Origin: Paraburkholderia xenovorans LB400
GTDB lineage: Bacteria; Pseudomonadota; Gammaproteobacteria; Burkholderiales; Burkholderiaceae
NCBI RefSeq assembly: GCF_000013645.1
Contig: NC_007953.1
Location: 1,054,001 to 1,118,000 of the forward strand
DNA: 64,000 nt
Reading direction: 5' to 3'
A model generated the notes under the pieces. It saw nothing but the letters and a program-made list of their open reading frames with translations. It was not told where the DNA came from and did not search any database. Position numbers and translations under genes: made by a program. Positions 7,925 through 16,308 of the stretch are shown one piece after another (the first letter of the stretch is position 1; every line of letters starts with the position of its first letter).

Positions 7925-8668
7925 TTGACGCAATCCACTGCCCGCACAAAGGCAAACCCGGTCCCGGTCCGCGTTCGCGCTGTCGGTCGCCCGCCAGAGG
8001 CGGCTAACGACTCGCCAATGCGCGCAGTGATCCTGGATGCCGCTGTCGAATTGCTACGCCAGACTTCGCCGGAGAAGGTGTCTCTGCGAGAAGTAGCGCG
8101 GCTTAGCAACGTAGATCCCGGATTGGTACGCTATTACTTCAAGGATAAGTCCGGTCTTTTAACGGAAGTGGGGAGCCGGGTACTCGCCTCACTCGCGGTA
8201 ACCGCTGATGAAAAAGCCAACCGCCCGATGTCGTTCAAGAAACACCTTGAAGCGCGCATCGCCGATTTGCTGTCGCTGCTGTCCCACAACCGGTATTTAC
8301 ATCAGGTCATTCTGAACCAGATCATACATTGGCAAAAGGACGCTGGCCGTGGCGCCCTGACGCAGTTGGCTGACAATGCCATTCGAAGGTCTACGGCGAT
8401 GATCGAACAAGGTAACAAGGCGGGCGAGGTTCGTCTTGTGGATCCCCGTTTCCTGCATATCGCGATTATTGGCCTCTGCGAAAGCTTCGTTACCATGAGT
8501 CCGCTTGTCGCCGAATTTTTTGGTGGCGAACCAGATGCAGATGTCGAACTTGCATACCGGGACTTCGTCGTCGATTTGCTGATGCACGGGCTGACCACGG
8601 AGCCGACAGCAAAGAAGAAACCATCGCGTCCGAAAAATCGACAAGCTAAAAAAGAACTGAAAGAGTAG
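7925..8668 (+). CDS. TetR-family transcriptional regulator
   Basis: A TetR N-terminal DNA-binding domain is clear: VILDAAVELLRQ, VSLREVARLSNVDPGLVRYYFKDKSGLL. A helical ligand-binding domain follows, with a lysine-rich tail (KKKPSRPKNRQAKKELKE). The start is uncertain. The TTG at 7925 is chosen because an earlier TTG at 7856 falls in the probable promoter; the next ATG (8018) would begin directly at the DNA-binding domain. It is the only regulator in the catabolic region and follows the operon it probably controls. The palindromes at 1390, 2581 and 11071 are the right size for a TetR dimer site (inference). Confidence 0.85.
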   Translation: MTQSTARTKANPVPVRVRAVGRPPEAANDSPMRAVILDAAVELLRQTSPEKVSLREVARLSNVDPGLVRYYFKDKSGLLTEVGSRVLASLAVTADEKANRPMSFKKHLEARIADLLSLLSHNRYLHQVILNQIIHWQKDAGRGALTQLADNAIRRSTAMIEQGNKAGEVRLVDPRFLHIAIIGLCESFVTMSPLVAEFFGGEPDADVELAYRDFVVDLLMHGLTTEPTAKKKPSRPKNRQAKKELKE

Positions 8669-8789
8669 TTCAAAGAATTTAACGAAGAAGCTGAAGCTGT
8701 CCAGTTTGCGGAACCGAGGCAATCGTCAACGATATACGCGACGAAGGTCGCCGGGTACAGATTGACGGGCAACGGCACTTTTGTGCGCT

Positions 8790-9098
8790 AACGCGTACGA
8801 CGTAGCGCTACGACAAACCAGCGAAACAGCGGGCTGCAGGAGATTTGCTCCATCAGCTTACTTGCGCTGCGAATCAAATACAGCACTTGCAGCAGCAGTG
8901 CGCGGATCAGCTTCTCCGGTGCGATGCCCGGGTGACCACTTCTGGCGGCGCTCTCGTACATATACGAAAGACCGCATCCATGCGAGTGAGCGCCTCGTTC
9001 GACCGCAGCCGAATGGGTCGAAACCGGTGATTAGCTGGAACGAAGTCGTCCAGCCTGGACCTGTGAACACCGATTCGATATAGCCGTCCGCTGCGCAC
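8790..9098 (-). pseudogene. IS5-family transposase N-terminal remnant
   Basis: Minus-strand translation in two frames gives RLDDFVPANH, NEALTRMDAVF, then after a frameshift SGHPGIAPEKLIRALLLQVL and LMEQIS--PLFRWFV. This is the signature of the N-terminal domain of IS5-type transposases. The reading frame is broken and the catalytic DDE part is absent. It lies between the tetR gene and the convergent acyl-CoA ligase gene. Confidence 0.8.
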
Positions 9099-9150
9099 AT
9101 CGGCTCGGTTTCAATCGCGTTCGACTCTCTGTCTCGATCTTCACTCCTCC

Positions 9151-9166
9151 CGGCCGGATGGCCGGC
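9151..9166 (-). terminator. Short GC-rich hairpin downstream of the ligase gene
   Basis: CCGGCC/GGAT/GGCCGG forms a perfect 6-bp stem about 50 bp past the stop of the acyl-CoA ligase gene. There is no T-run, so it would be at best a weak terminator. Confidence 0.3.
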
Positions 9167-9217
9167 GCAGAAGGCATTTCAACAGGCTTCTGGAGATGCG
9201 CGTCTGATTCATGGGTG

Positions 9218-10810
9218 CTACGGCAGAGCCCGAGCCATCTCGCGCAGCATCTCCTTCTGCATCTTTCCATTCGGGTTACGCGGAAGAGGTTCTTCCACGA
9301 TCACCACATGATCCGGGATCTTGTAATCCGCCAATTTCTCGCTGCAGAATTCCCGCACGATCGCGTCGGTAACATCGACGTCCACGCAGCGAACGAAAGC
9401 CACTACCGTCTCGCCGAGTATGACGTGCGGCCGCCCCACGACAGCCACTTCGAGCACACCGCCCAGCTCACACAACACGTTTTCGACTTCGGCTGGATAG
9501 ATCTTGAACCCGCCACGATTAATCATGTCCTTCTTGCGGTCTGCAATGCGCACATACCCTTGCGAGTCGACCGAGCCAATGTCGCCGGACTTCCAGAATC
9601 CGGCGACGAATGCGCTTTCAGTCGCCTCCGGATTGCGCCAATAGCCGGAGGCGATCATGGGTCCCCGTATCCATAGTTCGCCAGGTTCGCCCGGTGGCAT
9701 CTCGCAGCCGTTTTCGTCCATTACGCGAATTTCACCGCACGCCACTACCTTTCCGATACTATCGGACTGATCGAGGCCATCGCCGGGTGGCATGATCGTT
9801 GCAGGTGACGCGGTTTCTGTCGCGCCGTAGGCATTACACATGACGAGGTGTGGGACGGCTTCAGCAAAACGCCGGATGGTCGCCTCCGGCATGGGCGCGC
9901 TCCCGTAGACACCAATGCGCCAGGCCGAAAGATCAAAACTCCGTAGATCCGGATCGAGCAGGCAAAGTCCGTACATGGCAGGCACCAGCAATGCATGCGA
10001 CATCCTCTCTTCCGAGGCAAGCCGTAAAAAGGTGCGCTTGTTGAATTCTTTCACGAGAACGAGCGCTCCCCCCAGGTAAAGAAGGGGGAACACCACTCCG
10101 CACAGCCCCGCAACATGTGACCACGGAATACACAAAACGCTGCGCTCGCCTTCTTGCACAAGGCCGAGTCGATCGACCCAGTGCAGGCACGAATGAATAA
10201 CGTTCAGATGGGTGAGTGTGGCGCCCTTGGGTCTTCCTGTCGTTCCCGAGGTATAAAGTATTCCAAATATGTCATCCTCAACCGTACCCGTGAGAACCGG
10301 CAATTGTTGAACCTGCGCTCTCGTCGCGAGCAGCTGTTCGAATGCGGGATTTCCACAGCGACTTGTTCCGCAGCAGAATCTCGCCGCACATAAGGGCGTA
10401 GCCTCAGCGGGCGGCAGTTGTGGCTCACAAGTCTCTTGATAGACTAGAGCAATCGCCTGGGAATCTTGAAGGATATGTGCAACCTCAGGCGCGCGCAGAC
10501 GTTCACCTATCGGCACCAGTATGCCCTGTGCTCGTGCGATGGCTAGCACGCACAATACAGCTTCCAGACGGTTCGAAAGCATCACGGCAATGCGGTCACC
10601 GGCCTGGATGCCCGCTGCCGCCAGAGCGTCGGCAAGACGGTCGACCTGGCGATCAAGTTCCCGGTAGCTCAGTCGGGTTGTTCCATCGACAAGCGCTTCT
10701 GCATCGGCCGCTCGTGCAACGACGGCGCGAAACATCTCGTCTATCGTCCGCGGCCGCGCGGCGAAGCACTCGACTACTCTTCCCGAATGGCTCTCCATTC
10801 TCCGATGCAT
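9218..10810 (-). CDS. AMP-forming acyl/aryl-CoA ligase
   Basis: 530 residues of the ANL superfamily. It has the P-loop YTSGTTGRPKG (residues 187-197), YGATETASP, the SGD-----G-----DRKKDMI hinge and a C-terminal NPNGKM with the catalytic lysine. It would activate a carboxylic acid to its CoA thioester with ATP. It is transcribed leftward, and the only promoter seen upstream is operator module copy 3 (11061-11164), about 250 bp away. It therefore probably belongs to the same regulon as tctBA and the 2614-7809 operon, and activates the imported aromatic acid or a side-chain acid (inference). Start at the ATG at 10810; another in-frame ATG lies 12 bp downstream. Confidence 0.88.
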   Translation of the reverse strand: MHRRMESHSGRVVECFAARPRTIDEMFRAVVARAADAEALVDGTTRLSYRELDRQVDRLADALAAAGIQAGDRIAVMLSNRLEAVLCVLAIARAQGILVPIGERLRAPEVAHILQDSQAIALVYQETCEPQLPPAEATPLCAARFCCGTSRCGNPAFEQLLATRAQVQQLPVLTGTVEDDIFGILYTSGTTGRPKGATLTHLNVIHSCLHWVDRLGLVQEGERSVLCIPWSHVAGLCGVVFPLLYLGGALVLVKEFNKRTFLRLASEERMSHALLVPAMYGLCLLDPDLRSFDLSAWRIGVYGSAPMPEATIRRFAEAVPHLVMCNAYGATETASPATIMPPGDGLDQSDSIGKVVACGEIRVMDENGCEMPPGEPGELWIRGPMIASGYWRNPEATESAFVAGFWKSGDIGSVDSQGYVRIADRKKDMINRGGFKIYPAEVENVLCELGGVLEVAVVGRPHVILGETVVAFVRCVDVDVTDAIVREFCSEKLADYKIPDHVVIVEEPLPRNPNGKMQKEMLREMARALP

Positions 10811-10967
10811 CGTAATATCTCTCGTCTTTGTTTTGGTGAAGTATGCGATCAGCGACCGGGCTCACGGCTCCTGGTAGTGCCGCGTTTCAAGCCGTGCTGA
10901 TCGCGATTGACCTCGCTGGCGCTCTGAACCAGGCACGAGAGACGGCGGTAGCTTCAGACCGTCGCGA

Positions 10968-11060
10968 ACCCACGAGCGCAAGGCATGTCGAGACGGTAGA
11001 CGCGAGGAGATGTCGCGCGGTCCAGGACAGAACCTGAGCGTGTGGGTCGACTAATGGCAT
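10968..11060 (-). pseudogene. Decayed 5' fragment of the amidohydrolase gene (module copy 3)
   Basis: Reading leftward from an ATG at 11060 with an AGAGGAA ribosome site, the first codons (M-P-L-V-D-P-H-A-Q-V-L-S) parallel the amidohydrolase start (M-L-L-I-D-T-H-A-H-V-L-S). A frameshift follows, although nucleotide similarity continues to about 10968. This includes TGGACCGC, CTCGCG and CTTGCGCTCGTGG. The fragment ends without any catalytic region. From here to 10810 there is no recognisable gene. Confidence 0.75.
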
Positions 11061-11164
11061 TTCCTCTTCTATATTCCACAGCCGTGGAATATAAAAATAC
11101 TAGATATCAACAACGGCTTCGTCAAGGAAAAATAGAGAAGCCAGGGGTTTGTCATAGCGCTGGC
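11061..11164 (-). promoter_or_regulatory. Promoter-operator module copy 3, pointing at the acyl-CoA ligase gene
   Basis: Minus strand: GCCAGCGCTATGA box (11152-11164), 26 bp, -35 TTGACG (11120-11125), 17-bp spacer, -10 TAGTAT (11097-11102), then 9-bp palindrome arms ATATTCCAC (11071-11079) and GTGGAATAT (11084-11092) around AGCC. The region between the box and the -35 has diverged from the other copies, while box, hexamers, spacings and operator are intact. Its upstream end lies 14 bp from the stop of the MFS gene, so the module was inserted at the border of the next cluster. Confidence 0.8.
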
Positions 11165-11178
11165 GCCGGAAGGTTGTT

Positions 11179-12537
11179 TCAGTGCAGGCTGTGAACCGGC
11201 TCGCCAACCGGTCCGGCCTTCCGGTGCGAACGGATGATGCCCAGCAGGCACAGGCAGCCCGTTGCAACGGCCGCGGGAATCGCAAGTACGAGAATGATTT
11301 CCTGCAGCCTCAGGCCGGCGGCCATCATCAGTCCGCCGGCCATCGACCCTAACGCCGCGCCGACTCTTCCAACGGCATTGGCCCACGACACACCGGTCGA
11401 TCGACTGCTCGTCGGGTAATAGCCTGAAACCAGCGCATAGGCACCGATATTCCCGCCGCTTATCAGAAAACCGAGCGCAAAAACCGACAACACGAGCAGG
11501 GCCTTGTGGCTTCCGGAAAATGCGCAAAGCACGATTATCGGAATCGCGACGAAATAGGACCACGCCAGTACACGATGCGGATTGAACCGGTCCATTTGCC
11601 GGCCCAGCCAGATGCAGCCAAGCGCGGCTCCGACCTGATGCATCATCGAGATCAACGCGGCGGACTCTAGCGGAATTCCCGCACTGGAAAGCAACACGGG
11701 CATCCAGCTCGTCAACAGATAGATAATCAGAAGACTACTAAAAAAAATCGTCCAGATCAGAAGCGTCCCCGTTACCACGCCTTTCTCAAAGAGTGCTTTT
11801 ACCGGCGACCGCCGTACTTTTTCGTCCGCCCGCAGCCGTGGGACTGTCACGCCCGGCGCCGCGACCCTCGACGCGATGCTTGCCACGCGCACATAAGACT
11901 TCGCCCGGTCAATCAACAAAAGGTATCTGATCGATTCAGGCAGAAACCCCATCAGAAAAGGCACCAGCAGCAACGGTAAAACGCCGCCAGCGACGAGAAT
12001 GCCTTGCCAGCCGACCGTGCCGACGATCTCTGCCGTGAGGAGCCCTCCAGCCGACGCCCCGATCGTGAAGCCGCAGAACATCAGCGTCACATAGCCCGAA
12101 CGCTTTGCACCCGGACAATACTCCGATGTCAACGTGATCGAGTTCGGCATTGCGCCGCCAAGGCCGATCCCGGTTACGAATCGCATGAAGGCGAGAAAAT
12201 GAATGTCGGGCGAGAACGCCGACACGACGCTTGCAAGGCCAAACAGCGCGACGGATGCAACGAGCACGGTCTTGCGTCCGTATCTGTCCGCCACGGGACC
12301 TAGCAGAATGCCTCCAGCCATGGTGCCGAACAGACCCGCTCCGAAAACCGGAGAAAGCGCTGCCACCGTCAGTTGCCAATGCGCGCGGATTGCGGGGCCG
12401 ACGAACCCGATGCACGCAGAGTCAAATCCGTCCAGCGCGACCACGAGAAAGCAGAAGAAAATGATACTCCGCTGATAACCCGACACGGGCTGCGAGTCGA
12501 TGAACTCATCGACACTCTGGCTTGCCGCTTCCTGCAT
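11179..12537 (-). CDS. MFS transporter, aromatic acid:H+ symporter (AAHS) type
   Basis: 452 residues with 12 predicted membrane helices. It has the AAHS signature in helix 1 (DGFDSACIGF), the MFS loop 2-3 motif GPVADRYGRK, and an ESIRYLLL segment before the central loop. AAHS carriers import aromatic or other ring acids with protons across the inner membrane. It is the last gene of a long leftward cluster, directly after a porin gene, and probably imports the substrate of the CoA pathway encoded upstream. AGGAGACG precedes the ATG at 12537. Confidence 0.88.
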   Translation of the reverse strand: MQEAASQSVDEFIDSQPVSGYQRSIIFFCFLVVALDGFDSACIGFVGPAIRAHWQLTVAALSPVFGAGLFGTMAGGILLGPVADRYGRKTVLVASVALFGLASVVSAFSPDIHFLAFMRFVTGIGLGGAMPNSITLTSEYCPGAKRSGYVTLMFCGFTIGASAGGLLTAEIVGTVGWQGILVAGGVLPLLLVPFLMGFLPESIRYLLLIDRAKSYVRVASIASRVAAPGVTVPRLRADEKVRRSPVKALFEKGVVTGTLLIWTIFFSSLLIIYLLTSWMPVLLSSAGIPLESAALISMMHQVGAALGCIWLGRQMDRFNPHRVLAWSYFVAIPIIVLCAFSGSHKALLVLSVFALGFLISGGNIGAYALVSGYYPTSSRSTGVSWANAVGRVGAALGSMAGGLMMAAGLRLQEIILVLAIPAAVATGCLCLLGIIRSHRKAGPVGEPVHSLH

Positions 12538-12676
12538 GTTCGTCTCCTTTTCTGATCGTTATGTTTCCGGTCCTGTTCGTTGAGACCGTCGAAACCCTTC
12601 AGCACACACCGGCCCACGGAAATTCCGTTTCCCCTGCGGGCATACGATGCATGTCGACCGCAGCGAATGTCCCTTT

Positions 12677-13909
12677 TTAGAAGCGCTGCACGATACCGAC
12701 ACGTCCCACGAATTGATGATTCGTGCTCGACGGCGTCATCAGATCAATGTTCGCGACTGCCGGTTGCCCCAGTGAGTCGGTGCCGCTCGCCAGTTGATAG
12801 ACGCCGTAGAAATAGACTTCGGTCCGCTTCGACAGGAAGTACTGCACTGAGAAAATGCCTTGATGGTAGGATGCCGACCCGTTGCCGCCCGCACCGCCGC
12901 CGTGCGTGTACGTATAGCCTCCCCCAAGCTGGAGAGTGGGAGTCGCGAAACAGGAAACGGTCGCGGTTGCCGTATTGAAGATCGCCGTGCCGCTGTAGTC
13001 GAACGGATTGGGTCCGGCATCCAGATCCCCGAGGTTACCGAAAGACGTGTGGCTAAACGACGCCGCGAGAGCCGCCTTGCCGAACTTGTAGCTTGCGCCG
13101 GCCGAATAGATTTCGAACGTGCGGGCCGACGCGTAGCCAGCGTAGATCGGATTCGATTGCGCCGAGGTAAGCGAACCGACGGACCCCATGTTGTTCGTTC
13201 CCGCGCCGCCGGAGTTCGGGTTGTCGCCGAACGACGAAAGATTCGGATCGCGCGCGTTGATGTAACCGGCACCCGCGGAGAAACCGCGAAATTCGTAGCT
13301 CGCACCGAGCGCCCAGATCTGATTACCGGTGAAGTCGCCCGCTTTGCCGCCGGGCGAATACATTCCGCCGAACGTGAACCCTCGATACGTCGGGCTCACG
13401 TACTTGATCGCGTTGTTCACGCGCCGAGTGTGGCCAAGCCCATCCACGTCGCCCGGCGTCGTGCCGGAAAGCGCCGCCACACTGAACACCGAGTAGTTCG
13501 AGACGAAGTCGGCCTGCGTGTCGTACTGTCGGCCAATGGTGACCACGCCCAGCATATCGCTGTTGAGACCAACATACGCCTGGCGGCCGAACATCGCGCC
13601 GCCCTGACCGAGCGCGCCGTTCGCGATGTTGTAGCCATTTTCGAGCGTGAAGATCGCCGAAAGCCCACCGCCCAGATTCTCCGATCCCCGCAAGCCCCAC
13701 CGGCTGCCATAGCTACGCGTCGCCCCGTCGGTCATGTTGATCTGCGACCCGCTGTTCAGCGAACCATCCGGATTTCGACCAGTCTGGGCGCTATTCGTGT
13801 AATTGATGCCGGTATCGATGACGCCATACAGCGTCACCGAACTCTGCGCATGTGCATGGGCCGCCGCGAGCACGATGATCTGACCGGCCCAGAGGTAACT
13901 TTTCTTCAT
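12677..13909 (-). CDS. General Gram-negative porin (Burkholderia type)
   Basis: 410 residues with a signal peptide ending in AHAHA-QS and the mature start SSVTLYGVIDTGI, typical of Burkholderiales trimeric porins. Many alternating Gly/Tyr beta strands follow, and a C-terminal Phe (GRVGIVQRF) closes the barrel as an assembly signal. It provides outer-membrane diffusion, here probably for the substrate handled by the adjacent AAHS carrier. GGAGACAGC precedes the start. Convergent open frames on the opposite strand are shadows. Confidence 0.93.
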   Translation of the reverse strand: MKKSYLWAGQIIVLAAAHAHAQSSVTLYGVIDTGINYTNSAQTGRNPDGSLNSGSQINMTDGATRSYGSRWGLRGSENLGGGLSAIFTLENGYNIANGALGQGGAMFGRQAYVGLNSDMLGVVTIGRQYDTQADFVSNYSVFSVAALSGTTPGDVDGLGHTRRVNNAIKYVSPTYRGFTFGGMYSPGGKAGDFTGNQIWALGASYEFRGFSAGAGYINARDPNLSSFGDNPNSGGAGTNNMGSVGSLTSAQSNPIYAGYASARTFEIYSAGASYKFGKAALAASFSHTSFGNLGDLDAGPNPFDYSGTAIFNTATATVSCFATPTLQLGGGYTYTHGGGAGGNGSASYHQGIFSVQYFLSKRTEVYFYGVYQLASGTDSLGQPAVANIDLMTPSSTNHQFVGRVGIVQRF

Positions 13910-14044
13910 GCTGTCTCCATTATCCTTTTCTGATTCATGCGTTGTACTAATCTACATTCACGGAATATCACAAACGACTAGCGATTTTTCAAACGACGTT
14001 TGCCCTCCTCTTGTCAAGTCGGCACTGCCGCCACTAAGTCACCC

Positions 14045-15571
14045 TCAGTCATCCGCCTGGGTCAAGGACATTCCCAGTTGCGCCCGCCGCGCCAACCACG
14101 GCGAGGGTCGGTATCGCGGATCGCCGAGCAGCGCGGTCATGTTGCGCAGAATCTCCAGAATCCTCGCCGCGCCGACAGCGTCGCCCATCGCGAGCGGTCC
14201 GTTCGGATAGCCGAGACCGAGCGTCACGGCGAGATCGATATCGTCGGGCGACGCGATTCTCTGCTGCGCGATATCGCAACCGATGTTGACGATCATCGCG
14301 ACGATCCGCTGTGCAACGAATCCCGCCGAGTCGCGAATAACGGTCACGGCGGCACCGCCGTGCGAGCAGAGCGCGCGCGCGCCGTCGCGAAAGCTCGGAT
14401 TCGTCAGCGGCGTGGTCATCAGCGTGCGACGGCGCGATGCGCTAAGCGGGAACAGGCAATCGATCGCCACAACCCGGCTCGCGTCCAGCCCTTCTTCGAG
14501 CGCGGCGGTGGTGGCGTCCTTGCCATACGGCATCACGAGGATCAATGCGCTTTCCGACGGTCGCTCGCCCGACTCGATCGTTACACCGGTCGGCGCTACC
14601 AGATCGGTGACCTGCCGGTGCGCGTCGATTGAACGCGAACTGATCCATACGCGTTCGGGCAACGCGGCATGAACGAGCCCCTCGTCCGGGATCTCCTTCC
14701 TGCCGCCAGGGTATCGGTAGAAGCCTTCGCCGGCCTTCCTCCCGACAAGGCCGCCCGCGAGCCGGACCGCGGTGACCGGCGATGGACGGAAGCGAGGCTC
14801 CTCATAGAACTGGTGGTATATCGACTCCATGACAGGATGCGATACATCGAGGGACGTGAGGTCCATCAGTTCGAATGGCCCCAGGCGGAAGCCGGCCTGC
14901 TCGCGCACGATACGGTCGATATCGACGAAGTCCGCCACCCCTTCGCTCACGATACGCAGGCCCTCGGTGTTCATTCCGCGCCCCGCGTGGTTGACGATAA
15001 AGCCGGGCATGTCCTTCACCCGCACCGGCGTATGTCCCATCCGCCGCGCCAGCTCCATCAGGCGATCACCGGTCTCCCGCACGCCATGCAGACCGTCGAT
15101 GACCTCGGCGACTTTCATCAGCGGAACGGGATTGAAGAAGTGGAATCCCGCGACGCGCGACGGTTTCGAACACGCGGTCGAGATCGCGGTGATCGACAGC
15201 GACGAGGTATTCGACGCGAGGATGCAGTCCTCCCGAACCACCGCGTCGAGCCGGGTAAATAGATCCCGCTTCGCGTCGAGATTCTCGGCGATCGCCTCGA
15301 TCACGAGGTCGCAATTCTTCAACGCGTCCACCGAAGTCGCGGACCGGATGCGTGCCACCGCGTCGGTTGCCGCGTTGACCGCAATCTTGCCTTTCGTCGC
15401 AAGCGTCGCGAACGTATCGCGGAGATGGTGTCGGGCGGCCTCCACGGCGTCCTGCCTGATGTCGTACAGGTGTACGTTCAGTCCCGCGAGCGCGGCAATC
15501 TGCGCGATTCCCCGGCCCATCGCACCGGAGCCGACAATGCCGACCGAACGGATAGTGAAGTCTTCTGTCAT
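14045..15571 (-). CDS. 3-hydroxyacyl-CoA dehydrogenase, long PaaH/PaaC-like form
   Basis: 508 residues. An N-terminal NAD-binding domain (GIVGSGAMGRGIAQ, residues 10-23) is followed by the active-site region HFFNPVPLMK with catalytic His, the first C-terminal helical domain (about 190-285), and a second, Rossmann-less half (about 330-500) repeating the helical domain (LGLGYPNGPL). This tandem layout matches dehydrogenases of phenylacetate-type and dicarboxyl-CoA beta-oxidation. It oxidises a 3-hydroxyacyl-CoA with NAD+. The second half is a paralogue of the separate protein encoded just upstream (15636-16307). Confidence 0.88.
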   Translation of the reverse strand: MTEDFTIRSVGIVGSGAMGRGIAQIAALAGLNVHLYDIRQDAVEAARHHLRDTFATLATKGKIAVNAATDAVARIRSATSVDALKNCDLVIEAIAENLDAKRDLFTRLDAVVREDCILASNTSSLSITAISTACSKPSRVAGFHFFNPVPLMKVAEVIDGLHGVRETGDRLMELARRMGHTPVRVKDMPGFIVNHAGRGMNTEGLRIVSEGVADFVDIDRIVREQAGFRLGPFELMDLTSLDVSHPVMESIYHQFYEEPRFRPSPVTAVRLAGGLVGRKAGEGFYRYPGGRKEIPDEGLVHAALPERVWISSRSIDAHRQVTDLVAPTGVTIESGERPSESALILVMPYGKDATTAALEEGLDASRVVAIDCLFPLSASRRRTLMTTPLTNPSFRDGARALCSHGGAAVTVIRDSAGFVAQRIVAMIVNIGCDIAQQRIASPDDIDLAVTLGLGYPNGPLAMGDAVGAARILEILRNMTALLGDPRYRPSPWLARRAQLGMSLTQADD

Positions 15572-15635
15572 TGAGTAAGTCTCGAGTTCTATCGGCTCAG
15601 CCAGATAGCGTGCTGGCTGAGAACCGCTATGGGCG

Positions 15636-16307
15636 TTACTCGTGAAGCTTGCGGACGTGAAGAGCGATCATCGCGAGCCGCGCCGGTATGTACGCCGGGT
15701 CTCCCAGTGCTTCGTAAAGGGCTTGCGACGTCTGCGCATGTTCGGCGAGACCCGTGCGATTCAGCAGCTCCAGCGGTCCTTCCGGATAGCCGAGCCCGAG
15801 CTTCAGCGTGGTATCGAGGTCCTCCGCAGTGGCCAGTTTCTCGTCGTAGCGACGCAGTACCGCGTTGTAGTAAGGCCGTACCAGCCGGTTGACGATACGG
15901 CCGGGGAAGTCGTTGCACGTCGCCACGACGAGACCCGCGTTCTCGAATAACGCCTTCAATTCCACCAGCGCCGCCTCGTCGAAATCGCGCGGCGTGACGA
16001 GCTCGATGAGTTGCGTCGGTACCTCTTTCCCGAGCCGGAATCGCGCGAAGCCGAAGGCCCTGCGCGGCGCGGATTGCGCGCTGAGCGGCGAACGCGCTTC
16101 ATCGGTATACACGCCGAGGCATTCGTCCTTCAGCTCGATGGCGACGATCGTCGTCGCATCGAGCGTGTCGCGTTCGGCCATATATTGCTTGCCCGCGGCA
16201 TCGCCCAGATAGACGCGGCACTTTTCGTCGGTGCCGGCACGGTCGAGAAACGGATGACGGTCGGGAAACGACTGGCTCGTCCCAGCCCATTTGATGCTGT
16301 AATTCAT
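15636..16307 (-). CDS. Stand-alone C-terminal-domain 3-hydroxyacyl-CoA dehydrogenase-like protein
   Basis: 223 residues without a dinucleotide-binding GxGxxG motif. The C-terminal ~110 residues carry the helical domain pattern (NDFPGRIVNRLVRPYYNAV, LGLGYPEGPLELLNR), and the N-terminal part resembles the degenerate middle domain of the 508-residue dehydrogenase. It may be a structural partner or CoA-binding subunit rather than an enzyme on its own. The start at 16307 is supported by GGAG 7 bp upstream and lies 1 bp from the preceding stop. No frameshift was found that would join it to a neighbour. Confidence 0.75.
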   Translation of the reverse strand: MNYSIKWAGTSQSFPDRHPFLDRAGTDEKCRVYLGDAAGKQYMAERDTLDATTIVAIELKDECLGVYTDEARSPLSAQSAPRRAFGFARFRLGKEVPTQLIELVTPRDFDEAALVELKALFENAGLVVATCNDFPGRIVNRLVRPYYNAVLRRYDEKLATAEDLDTTLKLGLGYPEGPLELLNRTGLAEHAQTSQALYEALGDPAYIPARLAMIALHVRKLHE

Positions 16308-16308
16308 C

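Noticed and set aside
11069..11563. 164-codon minus-strand frame ending over promoter module copy 3
   Set aside because: Out-of-frame shadow of the AAHS transporter gene that continues through the module.
12860..13933. 357-codon open frame on the plus strand
   Set aside because: Antisense shadow of the porin gene.
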